62,032 nucleotides of DNA from Propionibacterium sp. (GCA_012517965.1 JAAYTZ010000036.1:1-62032), one strand, 5' to 3'. Numbered from the stretch's first letter, positions 35,561 to 44,530 are shown. Translations and numbers: made by a program. Notes: a model not told the origin generated them from the letters alone.

Positions 35561-35654
35561 GCCGAGGCCCCCCGCGTGGCCCCGGCGGCGGGCCGGGCGG
35601 GCCCCGCGAGCGCGCTCTGCCATCATGGCCAGCGTGCGAGGTGAGGAGACGCTG

Positions 35655-36503
35655 ATGGACGGGTTGTCGCGCAGGACGGTGCTGCTGGGCGCGCTGGGCG
35701 CGTCGGCCCTCGGGCTGGCGTCCTGTGCCAAACCGCCGGTGACCATCGCCCGCCCGACGGTGTCCCCCACGGGCACCGTCGCGGACCAACTGCAGCAGAT
35801 CATGACGGTCTACGGGGCCAACACCGACAAGCTCGGCCTCTGGGTGAAGGACCTGACCTCCGGCCGGGACTGGGACTTCCGGGGCGACTACACGAGCCAG
35901 AGCGCGTCGATGGCGAAGGTGATGATCGCCGCCATGGCGCTGCGCCAGGCCCGTCGCGAGGGGGCCGAGCTGTCGTTCGACAACCAGACCCGCGTGTCGA
36001 AGGCGCTGATCGACTCGGACAACGACGCCGCCGACGAGCTGTGGGCGTACGCGGGCGGGGCGGACGCGTACCAGCAGCTCGCCAACGAACTCCAGATGAC
36101 CCGGACCCGCCGCGACGAGAACCGGCCCGACTGGTCGTGGACCTGGACGACCCCGCAGGACCAGGTCGTCCTGCTCGACAAACTGCTGCACGGCACCACG
36201 GCCCTCACCGACGTCGACCGCCTCTACCTGCTCGACGTGATGCGCAAGACCAACCCCGCCCAGATCTGGGGCATCGGCACCCGCCGCGGCGGCGACGTCC
36301 AGGTGCGGATGAAGAACGGGTGGGTCCAGTTCAAGAGCACCGACGGGCTGTGGGCCGTGAACTCGATGGGGCACGTCCAGGGCGCCGGGCGGGACTACCT
36401 GGCCGCGGCGATGTGCCGGGTGCCCACGTTCGAGACCGGCAAGGCCCTGCTGGACGCCATCGGCGGCGACCTGTTCAAGATCATGGGCACCGGGCGGATC
36501 TGA
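35655..36503 (+). CDS. Tat-exported beta-lactamase-like lipoprotein
   Basis: The 282-residue serine hydrolase opens MDGLSRRTVLLGALGASALG: a twin-arginine motif (Arg6-Arg7) followed by a lipobox LASC with Cys24. The class A beta-lactamase fold motifs are SMAK (nucleophile Ser85, Lys88), SDN (121-123) and KNG (220-222) where lactamases have KTG. The usual Glu166 region is not clear. It is therefore a penicillin-recognising or related hydrolase of unknown substrate on the outer face of the membrane. The ATG is chosen because GAGGAG precedes it; earlier in-frame codons lack a ribosome site. Confidence 0.85.
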   Translation: MDGLSRRTVLLGALGASALGLASCAKPPVTIARPTVSPTGTVADQLQQIMTVYGANTDKLGLWVKDLTSGRDWDFRGDYTSQSASMAKVMIAAMALRQARREGAELSFDNQTRVSKALIDSDNDAADELWAYAGGADAYQQLANELQMTRTRRDENRPDWSWTWTTPQDQVVLLDKLLHGTTALTDVDRLYLLDVMRKTNPAQIWGIGTRRGGDVQVRMKNGWVQFKSTDGLWAVNSMGHVQGAGRDYLAAAMCRVPTFETGKALLDAIGGDLFKIMGTGRI

Positions 36504-36534
36504 GTTCCGTCCGGCCGGGTCGGCGCGCTCCCTT

Positions 36535-36540
36535 TACCAT
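36535..36540 (+). promoter_or_regulatory. Possible -10 element upstream of the anchored surface protein
   Basis: TACCAT lies about 85 bases before the ATG of the next gene and eight bases before a GTG that opens a 22-codon leader frame. Confidence 0.35.
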
Positions 36541-36624
36541 GGTGGGCGGTGACCGGGACGCCGACGCGCCCGGGCAGCGCCCCCTCGCTGCCGCACCCTC
36601 TCCACGAAGCGAGGTGAACCACCG

Positions 36625-37293
36625 ATGTCGGACGACGTGCCGGGCCCCCTCCCCGCCCCCTCCGCGACCGACCCGACCCCCGGCCATCTGCAGGTGCAAC
36701 GCACGATGCGGGTGGGTCCCGTCGCCGGCGGCGTCGCGGCGGGCCTGCTGGTGCTGGTCGCGGTGGCCGCCCTGCTGCCCGGGCTGAACCGCGGCGTGAC
36801 CGCCACCCCCGCGCGCACCCCGTCGCCGTCCGCCACCACCGCCTCCCAGAGCGTCACCGTCGCCGCCGCCCCGACCGGCCCGCTCACCCTCGCGCCCCTG
36901 CCCGGCACGTCCCCGACCGAGCCCGCCACCGCGTCCGCCTCCCCCACGCGCAGCGCCTCGAAGACCACCACCCGGTCGCCCAGCTCCACGCAGTCGACGC
37001 CGGCGTCCAGCTACCCGGACGTGCGTGGCTTCCGCGAGTGCGAGCGGTCCGGCACCGGCCCCTACGCCGCCGTCGCCACCGGGAACGCGTCGACCTCGTG
37101 CGGGTTCGCGGTCAACGTCTGGCGGGCCTACCGCGCGAGCGGCATCAACGGCGGCAGCGGCACGGTCACGGCCTCCAGCCCCGCCACCGGGAAGACCTAC
37201 GAGGTCGCGTGCAGCGGAAGCCAGCCGGCCGTCTGCACCGGAGGCACGGCCGGGCGGATCCTGATCTACGGCGGCCGGCTGGTCTCAGGCTGA
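36625..37293 (+). CDS. Membrane-anchored protein with Ser/Thr/Pro-rich stalk
   Basis: The 222-residue protein has a short cytoplasmic part, one membrane helix at about residues 31-53 (GPVAGGVAAGLLVLVAVAAL) and a Thr/Ser/Pro/Ala-rich stalk of about 80 residues. A small extracytoplasmic domain follows, with four cysteines (RGFRECERSGTGPYAAVATG, STSCGFAVNVWRAYR, EVACSGSQPAVCTGG) that may form disulfides. The family is not recognised. The layout suggests display at the cell surface. The ATG follows GAGGTG at seven bases. Confidence 0.7.
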   Translation: MSDDVPGPLPAPSATDPTPGHLQVQRTMRVGPVAGGVAAGLLVLVAVAALLPGLNRGVTATPARTPSPSATTASQSVTVAAAPTGPLTLAPLPGTSPTEPATASASPTRSASKTTTRSPSSTQSTPASSYPDVRGFRECERSGTGPYAAVATGNASTSCGFAVNVWRAYRASGINGGSGTVTASSPATGKTYEVACSGSQPAVCTGGTAGRILIYGGRLVSG

Positions 37294-37301
37294 TCGCGCG
37301 G

Positions 37302-37799
37302 CTACCGGCCGCGGACCCGCTCCCCCTTGGCCCGCGCCTCGTCCCGCAGCGACTCCTGGAAGGTCAGCATCCGGTCGAGCAGGGCGGGGTCGGCCGCGGC
37401 GAGGATGCGGACGGCCAGCAGGCCGGCGTTGCGCGCGTTCCCGACGGCGACGGTGGCGACCGGCACCCCGGCGGGCATCTGCACGATCGACAGCAGCGAG
37501 TCCAGGCCGTCCAGGTAGCGCAGCGGCACCGGGACGCCGACGACCGGCAGCGGCGTCAGCGCGGCCAGCATGCCGGGCAGGTGCGCCGCACCGCCCGCGC
37601 CGGCGATGATGCACCGCAGCCCGCGCCGGTGGGCCTCCCGGCCGTAGCGGACCATGTCCTCCGGCATGCGATGCGCCGAGACGACGTCGGCCTCGTAGGG
37701 GACGCCGAACTCGGCCAGCGCCACGGCCGCCGCCTCCATCGTGGGCCAGTCGGAGTCGGAGCCCATCACGATGCCCACCAGCGGGCTGGTGTCCGCCAT
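37302..37799 (-). CDS. purE: N5-carboxyaminoimidazole ribonucleotide mutase
   Basis: PurE moves the carboxyl group in purine synthesis, acting after PurK. The 165 residues carry [47 protein letters not shown] and [11 protein letters not shown]. It lies three bases after the purK stop on the same strand, in an operon. Confidence 0.97.
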   Translation of the reverse strand: MADTSPLVGIVMGSDSDWPTMEAAAVALAEFGVPYEADVVSAHRMPEDMVRYGREAHRRGLRCIIAGAGGAAHLPGMLAALTPLPVVGVPVPLRYLDGLDSLLSIVQMPAGVPVATVAVGNARNAGLLAVRILAAADPALLDRMLTFQESLRDEARAKGERVRGR

Positions 37800-37802
37800 G
37801 TC

Positions 37803-39029
37803 CTACCTCGTTTCGTCGAGCGTGTCGGAGAGGGCGCCGGGACGGCCCTCCAGGAAGTCGGACGCCGCCCGCGCCCGCGCCTGGACGACGGCCAGGTCGT
37901 CACCGTAGACGGTGACGTGCCCGACCTTCCGGCCGGGTTTCACATCCTTGCCGTACAGCTGGACGCGGGCGTCCGGGAACGCCGTGAACAGCCGGTCCAG
38001 GGCCCCCACCAGGTCGGTCCGGGTGCCCCCGAGGACGTTGCTCATCACCACGACGGGCGCGCGCAGGTCCGTGGGCCCCAGGGGCAGGCCCGCCACCGCC
38101 CGGAGGTGGTTCTCGAACTGGGAGGTGCGCGCGCCGTCGATCGTCCAGTGCCCCGTGTTGTGGGGGCGCATCGCGAGTTCGTTGACCACGACCCCGCCGT
38201 CGGGCCGCTCCATCAGCTCCACGGCGAGGACGCCGACCACCCCCAGCTCCCCGGCGATCCGGGTGGCCAGCGCCACGATGGCCCGCTCCCGCTCGGCGTC
38301 CAGACCGGGGGCCGGGGTCGTGGTCTCGTGGCAGATCCCGTCGCGCTGGACGGTCTCGCTGACCGGGTACGCGACGACGGCCCCGTCCGCGCCCCGCACG
38401 ACCAGCGCCGACAACTCCCGCACGAACGGCACGTACTCCTCCGCGACGATCACCGGTCGGGGGACGTGGGCGTCGGCGTCCGTCGGGGGCCGCTCGGTCG
38501 GGCCGAGCGGCCCCGCCAGGGCCGCGAAGGGCTCGGCCGCGCCCGCGGCGTCCACGATCTTCCACACGCCCTTGCCGTCGTAGCCGCCGCGGGACGTCTT
38601 GGCGATCACCGGCCAGCCGATGGCGTCGGCGAAGGCGACGAGGTCGGCCGGGGAGTCGACGACCCGCCAGGCCGGGCAGGGCACCCGCAGCGCGGCCAGC
38701 CGGGCTCGCATGACGGCCTTGTCCTGGGCGTGGACGAGTGCGGCCGGACCGGGACGCACGGCCACCCCCGCCGCTTCCAGCTCGTGCAGGATCGGGGTCG
38801 GGACGTGCTCGTGGTCGAACGTGACCGCGGCGCACCCCGCCGCGAACCCGCCGACGGTGGCCGGGTCCGTGTAGTCGCCGACCACCGTGTCGGGGACGGC
38901 ACGCGCGGCCGACACGTCCGCCCCCTCGGCCAAGAGTCGCAACCGCAGCCCCAGCCCGATCGCCGCCGCCTGCATCATGCGGGCCAACTGCCCGCCGCCG
39001 ATGACCCCGATCGTCCGCTCGTGATTCAC
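37803..39029 (-). CDS. purK: N5-carboxyaminoimidazole ribonucleotide synthase
   Basis: PurK carboxylates AIR with ATP and bicarbonate. The 408-residue ATP-grasp protein opens with IGVIGGGQLARMMQAAAIGL and has TFDHEHVPTPILHELE, KTSRGGYDGKGVW, VAEEYVPFVRELSALVVR and NELAMRPHNTGHWTIDGA. The GTG start is fixed by the IGVIGGGQL opening and by TAGGCT seven bases upstream. purE follows directly. Confidence 0.96.
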   Translation of the reverse strand: MNHERTIGVIGGGQLARMMQAAAIGLGLRLRLLAEGADVSAARAVPDTVVGDYTDPATVGGFAAGCAAVTFDHEHVPTPILHELEAAGVAVRPGPAALVHAQDKAVMRARLAALRVPCPAWRVVDSPADLVAFADAIGWPVIAKTSRGGYDGKGVWKIVDAAGAAEPFAALAGPLGPTERPPTDADAHVPRPVIVAEEYVPFVRELSALVVRGADGAVVAYPVSETVQRDGICHETTTPAPGLDAERERAIVALATRIAGELGVVGVLAVELMERPDGGVVVNELAMRPHNTGHWTIDGARTSQFENHLRAVAGLPLGPTDLRAPVVVMSNVLGGTRTDLVGALDRLFTAFPDARVQLYGKDVKPGRKVGHVTVYGDDLAVVQARARAASDFLEGRPGALSDTLDETR

Positions 39030-39036
39030 GGGGAGC

Positions 39037-39042
39037 AGCCTA
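39037..39042 (-). promoter_or_regulatory. -10 element of purKE, leaderless
   Basis: TAGGCT on the minus strand lies seven bases before the GTG of purK. Confidence 0.55.
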
Positions 39043-39118
39043 CGGGCGGCCCCGGCAGCGATGCGCACTACGGAACGGCGGCCACCCGGCCGGGCGGCCG
39101 GGTGCCAGGATGGGGCCC

Positions 39119-39832
39119 ATGACTGCACACATCGTGGCCATGGGCGGCGGCGGGTTCTCGGTCTCGCCGCTGGGCGCGCCCACCAACCTGGACCGCTACC
39201 TCGTCGAGCTCACCGGCAAGGCGAGCCCCCTGGTGTGCTTCGTCCCCACGGCCTCGGGCGACGACCCGCGGTACATCAACCGGTTCCTGGCCGCCTACGG
39301 CACCCTCGGCGTCCGGGTGATGGTGCTCACCCTCTGGCAGGACGCCGCCCGCTCGGTGGAACGGTTGGCCGAGGCCGACCTCGTGCTCGTCGGCAACGGG
39401 CTGACCGTCAACATGCTCGCGCTGTGGAAGGCGCACGGCGTCGACCGCGCGATCAAGAGCCGCTTCGCCGCCGGCGACGTCGTGCTGGGCGGAGTCGCTG
39501 CCGGTGGGAACGCCTGGTTCGAGGGCTTCGTCACCGACAGCTTCGGCCCCCGATTCCGGGCCGTCCGGGACGGCCTCGGCCTGATCTCCGGCAGCTTCTG
39601 CTGCCACTTCGACGTTGAGGACGGACGGGTTCCGGTCTACACGGACGCCGTGGCCTCCGGCGATCTGCCGGGCGGCTACGCCGCAGACGACGGCGCCGGG
39701 ATCCACTGGACCGACGGCACGATCCGCGGCATCGCCGAGACCCCCGGCGCCCGGGTGTTCAAGTTCAGCCCGTCCCTGTTGCCAACGTCGTCCGGCGTGC
39801 TCAGCGAGCCGCTGGCCGTCGAGTTGCTCTGA
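39119..39832 (+). CDS. Peptidase E (S51) homologue without the serine nucleophile
   Basis: The 237-residue protein follows the S51 fold: PLVCFVPTASGDDPRYINRF, LVLVGNGLTVNMLALWKAHG, WFEGFVTDSFGP, LGLISGSFCCHFD and GYAADDGAGIHW. Active members have a GxSAG elbow; here it reads GGVAAGG, with Ala at about residue 127 (codon GCT) in place of the nucleophile. The conserved GGGNT loop is also altered to GNGLT. The likely catalytic His (about 163) remains. The protein is probably not a peptidase. The ATG is preferred; CAGGAT seven bases upstream is a weak -10. Confidence 0.82.
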   Translation: MTAHIVAMGGGGFSVSPLGAPTNLDRYLVELTGKASPLVCFVPTASGDDPRYINRFLAAYGTLGVRVMVLTLWQDAARSVERLAEADLVLVGNGLTVNMLALWKAHGVDRAIKSRFAAGDVVLGGVAAGGNAWFEGFVTDSFGPRFRAVRDGLGLISGSFCCHFDVEDGRVPVYTDAVASGDLPGGYAADDGAGIHWTDGTIRGIAETPGARVFKFSPSLLPTSSGVLSEPLAVELL

Positions 39833-39857
39833 CGGGTCCCGAGCCGGCCCGGCGCCG

Positions 39858-40301
39858 TCAGGCGCGGAAGATCACCGTCCGTTGCACCACGAAGTTCACC
39901 GTGGTCGCGAGCCCCTGCGCGATCACGAACCCCACGGTGCTCGCCCCCGCGTCGCCGAGGGCGGTCCGCAGCGGCGGGAACAGGACCGAGAAGGTGCCGA
40001 CCTGGAACGCGAACGTGAGCAGGTAGAGCGTCACTACGGCGGCGAAGCGCCGCCGGCCGCCGTCGGAACGGAAGGTCCAGCGCCGGTTGATGGCGTACGC
40101 GGTGATCGTGCCGAAGACCCAGGAGACCGCCTTCGCGAGGCTGTGGTCCAGCCCCAGGGCGTACTGCCCCACGAGCAGCAACCCGAAGTCGACGACCGCC
40201 GACAGCGCGCCCACGATCACGAACCGGCCGAGTTGGATCGCCAGGGGCAGCCGCCCCCCGCTCGCGGGGTCGGCGGCGGCGAGCCGCGGCGGGTGGGCCA
40301 T
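39858..40301 (-). CDS. GtrA-family membrane protein
   Basis: The 147-residue protein has four hydrophobic helices (LGRFVIVGALSAVVDFGLLL, AVSWVFGTITAYAINRRW, TLYLLTFAFQVGTFSVLF and IAQGLATTVNFVVQRTVIF). The GtrA signatures FVIVGALSAVVDFG and NRRWTFRS are present. GtrA proteins help flip polyprenyl-linked sugars for envelope modification. It converges with the peptidase E homologue. Confidence 0.9.
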   Translation of the reverse strand: MAHPPRLAAADPASGGRLPLAIQLGRFVIVGALSAVVDFGLLLVGQYALGLDHSLAKAVSWVFGTITAYAINRRWTFRSDGGRRRFAAVVTLYLLTFAFQVGTFSVLFPPLRTALGDAGASTVGFVIAQGLATTVNFVVQRTVIFRA

Positions 40302-40354
40302 GACCCCATGCTGGCACGGGCCGAGGCCCGCCGCGTTCCCGGCGCCGGCGCTGC

Positions 40355-40360
40355 TAGCGT
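40355..40360 (+). promoter_or_regulatory. -10 element of the hydrolase-fold gene, leaderless
   Basis: TAGCGT ends seven bases before the GTG start. Confidence 0.5.
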
Positions 40361-40367
40361 CGGGCGG

Positions 40368-41009
40368 GTGAAACTGCTCGCCTTCGTCCACGGCCTCGGC
40401 CAGTTGCCCCAGACCTGGCAGGACCAGGTGACCGCCATGCCGCCGGGCCGCTTCAAGGCCGTGGCGCCCTGGGTCAAGGGCCTGCGCCCGGGCCGCCTGG
40501 GTGAGTTCTCGGTGGCGGCCGCCGCGGACGACCTGCTGGGGCTGCTCAACGCCAACGGGGTGGAGTCGATGGGGATCGTGGGTAGCGGGCTCGGCGCCGT
40601 CGTGGCGCTCGCGGCCGCCGAGCGGGCCCCGGGCCACATCACCGACCTCGTCCTGGAGGGCGCCCAGGCGCGCTACGGCCGCCTCACCGTCGGCGCCCAG
40701 AAGGCCCTCATCCGGGCGATGCCGGACGCCCGCTGGGCGGCCACGGGCCTGAATCGGGCGTCGGTCCTGAACGTCCTCGACGGGCTGGCCGGCCTCGACC
40801 TGACGCCCGACCTGCCCGCGGTCTCCGCCCGCACCCTCCTCGTGGTCGGTGGGCACGACCGGGGGCAGCGGGCCGCGGCCGACGCGATCGCCGCCGGCCT
40901 CCCCGACGCCCGCGTCGAGGTGGTCCCGGACGCCGCCGATCCCGTGCACCTGACCGCCCCGGCGGCCTTCACCGACCTCCTGTGGGGCTTCCTGGGGGCG
41001 GCGTCCTGA
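40368..41009 (+). CDS. Alpha/beta-hydrolase-fold protein without the serine nucleophile
   Basis: The 213-residue protein has the fold pattern: LLAFVHGLGQLPQTWQDQV with the HGxG oxyanion motif, then GIVGSGLGAVVALAAAERAP at the nucleophile elbow, and TLLVVGGHD near the acid. The elbow should be GxSxG; here it is Gly-Ser-Gly-Leu-Gly, so the nucleophile position (about residue 74) is Gly. The C-terminal base could be His in DPVHLTAP. The role may be non-catalytic. Its 3' end overlaps birA by 41 bases in convergent orientation. Confidence 0.75.
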   Translation: MKLLAFVHGLGQLPQTWQDQVTAMPPGRFKAVAPWVKGLRPGRLGEFSVAAAADDLLGLLNANGVESMGIVGSGLGAVVALAAAERAPGHITDLVLEGAQARYGRLTVGAQKALIRAMPDARWAATGLNRASVLNVLDGLAGLDLTPDLPAVSARTLLVVGGHDRGQRAAADAIAAGLPDARVEVVPDAADPVHLTAPAAFTDLLWGFLGAAS

Positions 41010-41799
41010 ACCCGCCCGGCCCGGCGTCCGCGGGCCGCAGGTGGACGACGTCCCCCGCGGCGAACGTCCGCCTGCCGGCCTCGGTGTCGACCACGAGCGC
41101 GCCGGCGGCGTCCACATCGACCGCCAGCCCCTCCACGGCACCGTCCGGCACCAGGATGCGCACCCGCCGGCCGAGCGTGCCGCACGAGCGCCGGTAGTCC
41201 GCGACGAGCGACTCCCCCGCGTCCCAGCGCGCGTACAGCCGGTCGAGGGCGACGAGCACCGCGGCGGCCACGGCGTGCGCGGCGGCGTCCGAGCCCTCGA
41301 GGCGCAGCGACGTCGCCGTCGGGACCGGCAGCTGGTCCTCCCCGAGCGCCACGTTGATGCCGATGCCGAGGACGGCCGCCCAGCCAGCCGGGGTCTCGAC
41401 GGCCTCCGACAGGATGCCGCACAGCTTGCGTTCGGCCACGAGGACGTCGTTGGGCCACTTGAGCGTGGCCTCCACCCCGGACGAGGCCGCGACCCCGGCC
41501 ACGGCCGCCAGCCCGGCGACCAGCGACAGCCACCCCCAGTGCGCCAGGGCGAGCCGCGGCCGGACGAGCACCGACATCGCCACGCAGGTGTCCGGTGGCG
41601 TCGACCACACCCGGGCGAAGCGGCCGCGTCCGGCCTGCTGGTGGGGGGTCACGAGCACCGTGCCGTGCCCGGCGCCGGCTCGGGCCAGGGCGGCCACATC
41701 CGCGTTGGTCGATCCGGTGCGCGCCACCACCGTCACGGGCCCCCAGCCGGTGCCCGCGAGCAGGGGAACGAGCCTAGCGGCGTCGAGGAAGTCGCTCAC
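40969..41799 (-). CDS. birA: Biotin--[acetyl-CoA-carboxylase] ligase
   Basis: BirA attaches biotin to carboxylase subunits. The 276-residue protein has ARTGSTNADVAALA, the biotinyl-AMP loop QAGRGRFARVWSTPPDT, LKWPNDVLV, KLCGILSEA and GIGINVAL, then an SH3-like C-terminal domain. The DNA-binding N-terminal domain is absent, so it is an enzyme only. The GTG start is supported by TACGAT six bases upstream; an ATG further upstream overlaps the accD promoter. Its likely substrate, the biotin-domain subunit, is encoded 4.5 kb away on the other strand. Confidence 0.93.
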   Translation of the reverse strand: MSDFLDAARLVPLLAGTGWGPVTVVARTGSTNADVAALARAGAGHGTVLVTPHQQAGRGRFARVWSTPPDTCVAMSVLVRPRLALAHWGWLSLVAGLAAVAGVAASSGVEATLKWPNDVLVAERKLCGILSEAVETPAGWAAVLGIGINVALGEDQLPVPTATSLRLEGSDAAAHAVAAAVLVALDRLYARWDAGESLVADYRRSCGTLGRRVRILVPDGAVEGLAVDVDAAGALVVDTEAGRRTFAAGDVVHLRPADAGPGGFRTPPPGSPTGGR

Positions 41800-41805
41800 C
41801 GCGCG

Positions 41806-41811
41806 ATCGTA
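41806..41811 (-). promoter_or_regulatory. -10 element of birA, leaderless
   Basis: TACGAT on the minus strand lies six bases before the GTG start. Confidence 0.55.
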
Positions 41812-41866
41812 GTCGGCGGCGTCCGTTTCAGCGGAACACCCCTGCACGCGGGAGACCGTCCTTGGC

Positions 41867-41872
41867 TATCGT
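41867..41872 (+). promoter_or_regulatory. -10 element of the acyl-CoA carboxylase beta gene, leaderless
   Basis: TATCGT ends six bases before the ATG. It is only 55 bases from the divergent birA -10 element. Confidence 0.6.
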
Positions 41873-41878
41873 CCCCGT

Positions 41879-43453
41879 ATGGAGATCGACATCCACACGA
41901 CGCAGGGCAAGATCGCCGATCTCGGCGAGAGGATCCGCGCAGCGGAGAACCCGAGCAGCCCCGAGGCGGTGGAGAAGCAGCACGCGAAGGGCAAGATGAC
42001 CGCGCGCGAGCGCGTTCTGGCCCTGCTGGACGAGGGCACCTTCGCGGAGTTCGACGAGTTCTCTCGCCACCGCAGCCACGTGTTCGGGATGGAGAAGAAG
42101 CGGCCCTACACCGACGGCGTGATCACCGGTGTCGGCGCGATCCACGGACGCCCCGTCTGCGTGTTCTCGCAGGACGTCACGATCTTCGGCGGTGCGCTCG
42201 GCCAGGTCTACGGCGAGAAGATCGTGAAGATCATCGACTTCGCCATCAAGACGGGCTGCCCCATCATCGGCATGAACGAAGGCGGCGGCGCACGCATCCA
42301 GGAGGGCGTCGTCAGCCTGGGCCTGTACGGCGACATCTTCTACCGCAACGTGCTGGCGTCCGGCGTCATCCCCCAGATCTCCCTCATCATGGGCGCCGCG
42401 GCCGGCGGCCACGTCTACGGCCCCGCCCTCACCGACTTCGTCGTGATGGTGGACCAGACCTCGCAGATGTTCATCACCGGGCCGGACGTCATCAAGACCG
42501 TCACCGGCGAGACCGTGACCCTGGAGGAGCTGGGCGGCGCCCGCACCCACAACACCAAGTCCGGCAACGCCCACTACCTGGCCGCCGACGAGACGGACGC
42601 CATCGAGTACGTCCGCGAGCTGATCACCTATCTGCCGCAGAACAACCTCGAGGATCCGCCGATCTACGACGACGCCGAGGCCGATCTGACGATCACCGAT
42701 CATGACCGCAAGCTGGACACGCTGATCCCGGACAGCCCGAACCAGCCGTACGACATGCACGAGGTCATCCGGACGGTCCTCGACGACGACGAGTTCCTCG
42801 AGGTGCAGCCGCTGTACGCCCCCAACATCCTGTGCGGCTTCGGTCGCATCGAGGGCCGCGCGATCGGCATCGTGGCCAACCAGCCGCTCGTCTTCGCCGG
42901 CTGCCTCGACACCAAGAGCTCCGAGAAGGCGGCCCGCTTCGTCCGCACGTGCGATGCGTTCAACATCCCGGTCCTGACCTTCGTGGACGTCCCCGGCTTC
43001 CTGCCCGGCACCGACCAGGAGTACGACGGCATCATCCGCCGTGGCGCGAAGCTGATCTACGCGTACGCCGAGGCGACCGTCCCCAAGCTGACGGTGATCA
43101 CCCGGAAGGCCTACGGCGGCGCCTACGACGTGATGGGCTCCAAGCACCTGGGGGCGGACGTGAACCTGGCCTGGCCGACCGCCCAGATCGCGGTCATGGG
43201 CGCCGAGGGCGCGGTCAACATCCTCTACCGTCGCGAGCTGGCGGAGGCCGCCGACCCGGTCACCCGGCGCAAGGAACTGATCGACGAGTACAACGACGAG
43301 CTGGCCAACCCGTACGTGGCCGCCGAGCGCGGCTACGTCGACCAGGTGATCTACCCGCACGCCACCCGCGAGACCGTGATCCGGACGTTGCGGCTGCTCC
43401 GCACCAAGCGTCAGCAACTGCCGCCCAAGAAGCACGGGAACATCCCGCTGTGA
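41879..43453 (+). CDS. pccB: Acyl-CoA (propionyl-CoA) carboxylase beta subunit
   Basis: The carboxyltransferase subunit moves CO2 from biotin to propionyl-CoA or acetyl-CoA. The 524 residues have [51 protein letters not shown] and [20 protein letters not shown]. Asp at about residue 417 in [10 protein letters not shown] sits where, as I recall, Asp422 of Streptomyces PccB favours propionyl-CoA, so propionyl-CoA is the likelier substrate. The epsilon subunit gene overlaps the stop. Codon use near the start includes more A/T than neighbours. Confidence 0.95.
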   Translation: MEIDIHTTQGKIADLGERIRAAENPSSPEAVEKQHAKGKMTARERVLALLDEGTFAEFDEFSRHRSHVFGMEKKRPYTDGVITGVGAIHGRPVCVFSQDVTIFGGALGQVYGEKIVKIIDFAIKTGCPIIGMNEGGGARIQEGVVSLGLYGDIFYRNVLASGVIPQISLIMGAAAGGHVYGPALTDFVVMVDQTSQMFITGPDVIKTVTGETVTLEELGGARTHNTKSGNAHYLAADETDAIEYVRELITYLPQNNLEDPPIYDDAEADLTITDHDRKLDTLIPDSPNQPYDMHEVIRTVLDDDEFLEVQPLYAPNILCGFGRIEGRAIGIVANQPLVFAGCLDTKSSEKAARFVRTCDAFNIPVLTFVDVPGFLPGTDQEYDGIIRRGAKLIYAYAEATVPKLTVITRKAYGGAYDVMGSKHLGADVNLAWPTAQIAVMGAEGAVNILYRRELAEAADPVTRRKELIDEYNDELANPYVAAERGYVDQVIYPHATRETVIRTLRLLRTKRQQLPPKKHGNIPL

Positions 43454-43695
43454 CCGCGCACCAGCCGGACGCCGTGGAGCCGGCCGCCCCCGCCTTCCGG
43501 GTGGTGGCCGGCACGCCGACCGACGAGGAACTCGCCGCCCTGACGATCGTCCTGGCGGCACTGCGCCGCGACCGCGGGACGCCCTACGCGCCGAAGAACC
43601 CGCGGATCCGCGGCGGGTGGAAGTCGTACTGGCACAGCCTGCGCTGGCCCCTGTTCCCGGGGGCGGACTCCTGGCGGGCGACGCTGCGCCGGTGA
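43450..43695 (+). CDS. accE: Acyl-CoA carboxylase epsilon subunit
   Basis: The 81-residue protein has the epsilon core [20 protein letters not shown] and a tail [13 protein letters not shown]. Epsilon subunits bind and stimulate actinobacterial acyl-CoA carboxylase complexes. The GTG start overlaps the TGA of the beta subunit gene by three bases (GTGA), so the two are translationally coupled. Confidence 0.9.
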   Translation: MTAHQPDAVEPAAPAFRVVAGTPTDEELAALTIVLAALRRDRGTPYAPKNPRIRGGWKSYWHSLRWPLFPGADSWRATLRR

Positions 43696-43807
43696 CTCGG
43701 CGTCCGGCGGCGCAGTGAACAACTCGTGCGGGACGCGACTGTGGCGCGACGGGTGGGGGCACTAGAGTCCGGAGCACGTTGACAACCCAGCGAACAAAGG
43801 ACACGCG

Positions 43808-44530
43808 ATGGGCGCCACTCAAGACATCCTGGCCAGCCTCGACATCGACCAGCTCGCCCGCGCACTGGGGGCCGACCCCGGCACGGTGGAGTCCGCGGCC
43901 ACCGAGGCGCTCAGCTCCCTGCTGGGCGGCCTGCAGTCGAACATGGAGGCCGACGACAGCGCCATCAGCCTCGCGAACGCGCTGGGCGATCACATCGACG
44001 ACGACAACGCCGCCCCCCAGACCGGCGCCATCGACCTCGCCCGGCTCGACTTCACCGACGGCGCCAAGATCGTGAACCACATCCTGCCCGCTCCCCAGCA
44101 GCAGCAGCTGTTCGGCGGCTCCCAGGGCTCCCTCATCCAGAAGCTCATGCCGCTGCTGGCCCCGATCGTGATGGCGTACCTGGCGAAGCGTCTCCAGTCC
44201 TCGGGCGGGCTCGGCAGCGTCCTCGGCGGGCTGCTCGGCGGGCAGGCGCCCCAGCAGCAGGCGCCCCAGCAGCAGGCGCCGTCGGGCGGCCTCGGCGACC
44301 TGCTCGGCCAGATCCTGGGCGGCGGGGCACCCGCGCAGCAGGTCCGCCAGGAGACCGGCGGCCTGGGCGATCTCCTCGGCCAGATCCTGGGCGGCGGCCA
44401 GCAGGTCCCCGCCCCCGCGTCGTCCCCGCAGGGTGGCGGCCTCCGCATGGACGACACCTACGCCCCGCAGGCCCAGCAGCAGGACGTCCCCTCGGTCGGG
44501 GGCCTGCTCAAGAGCATCCTGTTCGGGTGA
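43808..44530 (+). CDS. DUF937 protein with Gly/Leu-rich repeats
   Basis: The 240-residue protein has a DUF937 helical domain (TQDILASLDIDQLARALG, SSLLGGLQSNMEADDSAI and LIQKLMPLLAPIVMAYLAKR). Its C-terminal half contains GGLGDLLGQILGGG twice (about residues 158-171 and 181-194) and Gln-rich spacers QAPQQQAPQQQ. The repeats resemble amphipathic, oligomerising segments. Function is unknown. The ATG lies after a promoter-length gap. The stop overlaps the maf start (GTGA). Confidence 0.82.
   Translation: MGATQDILASLDIDQLARALGADPGTVESAATEALSSLLGGLQSNMEADDSAISLANALGDHIDDDNAAPQTGAIDLARLDFTDGAKIVNHILPAPQQQQLFGGSQGSLIQKLMPLLAPIVMAYLAKRLQSSGGLGSVLGGLLGGQAPQQQAPQQQAPSGGLGDLLGQILGGGAPAQQVRQETGGLGDLLGQILGGGQQVPAPASSPQGGGLRMDDTYAPQAQQQDVPSVGGLLKSILFG

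Noticed and set aside
44250-44410. Short repeats in the DUF937 gene as a mobile or CRISPR-like repeat
   Set aside because: They are in-frame coding repeats (GGLGDLLGQILGGG and Gln-rich units), not spaced direct repeats.
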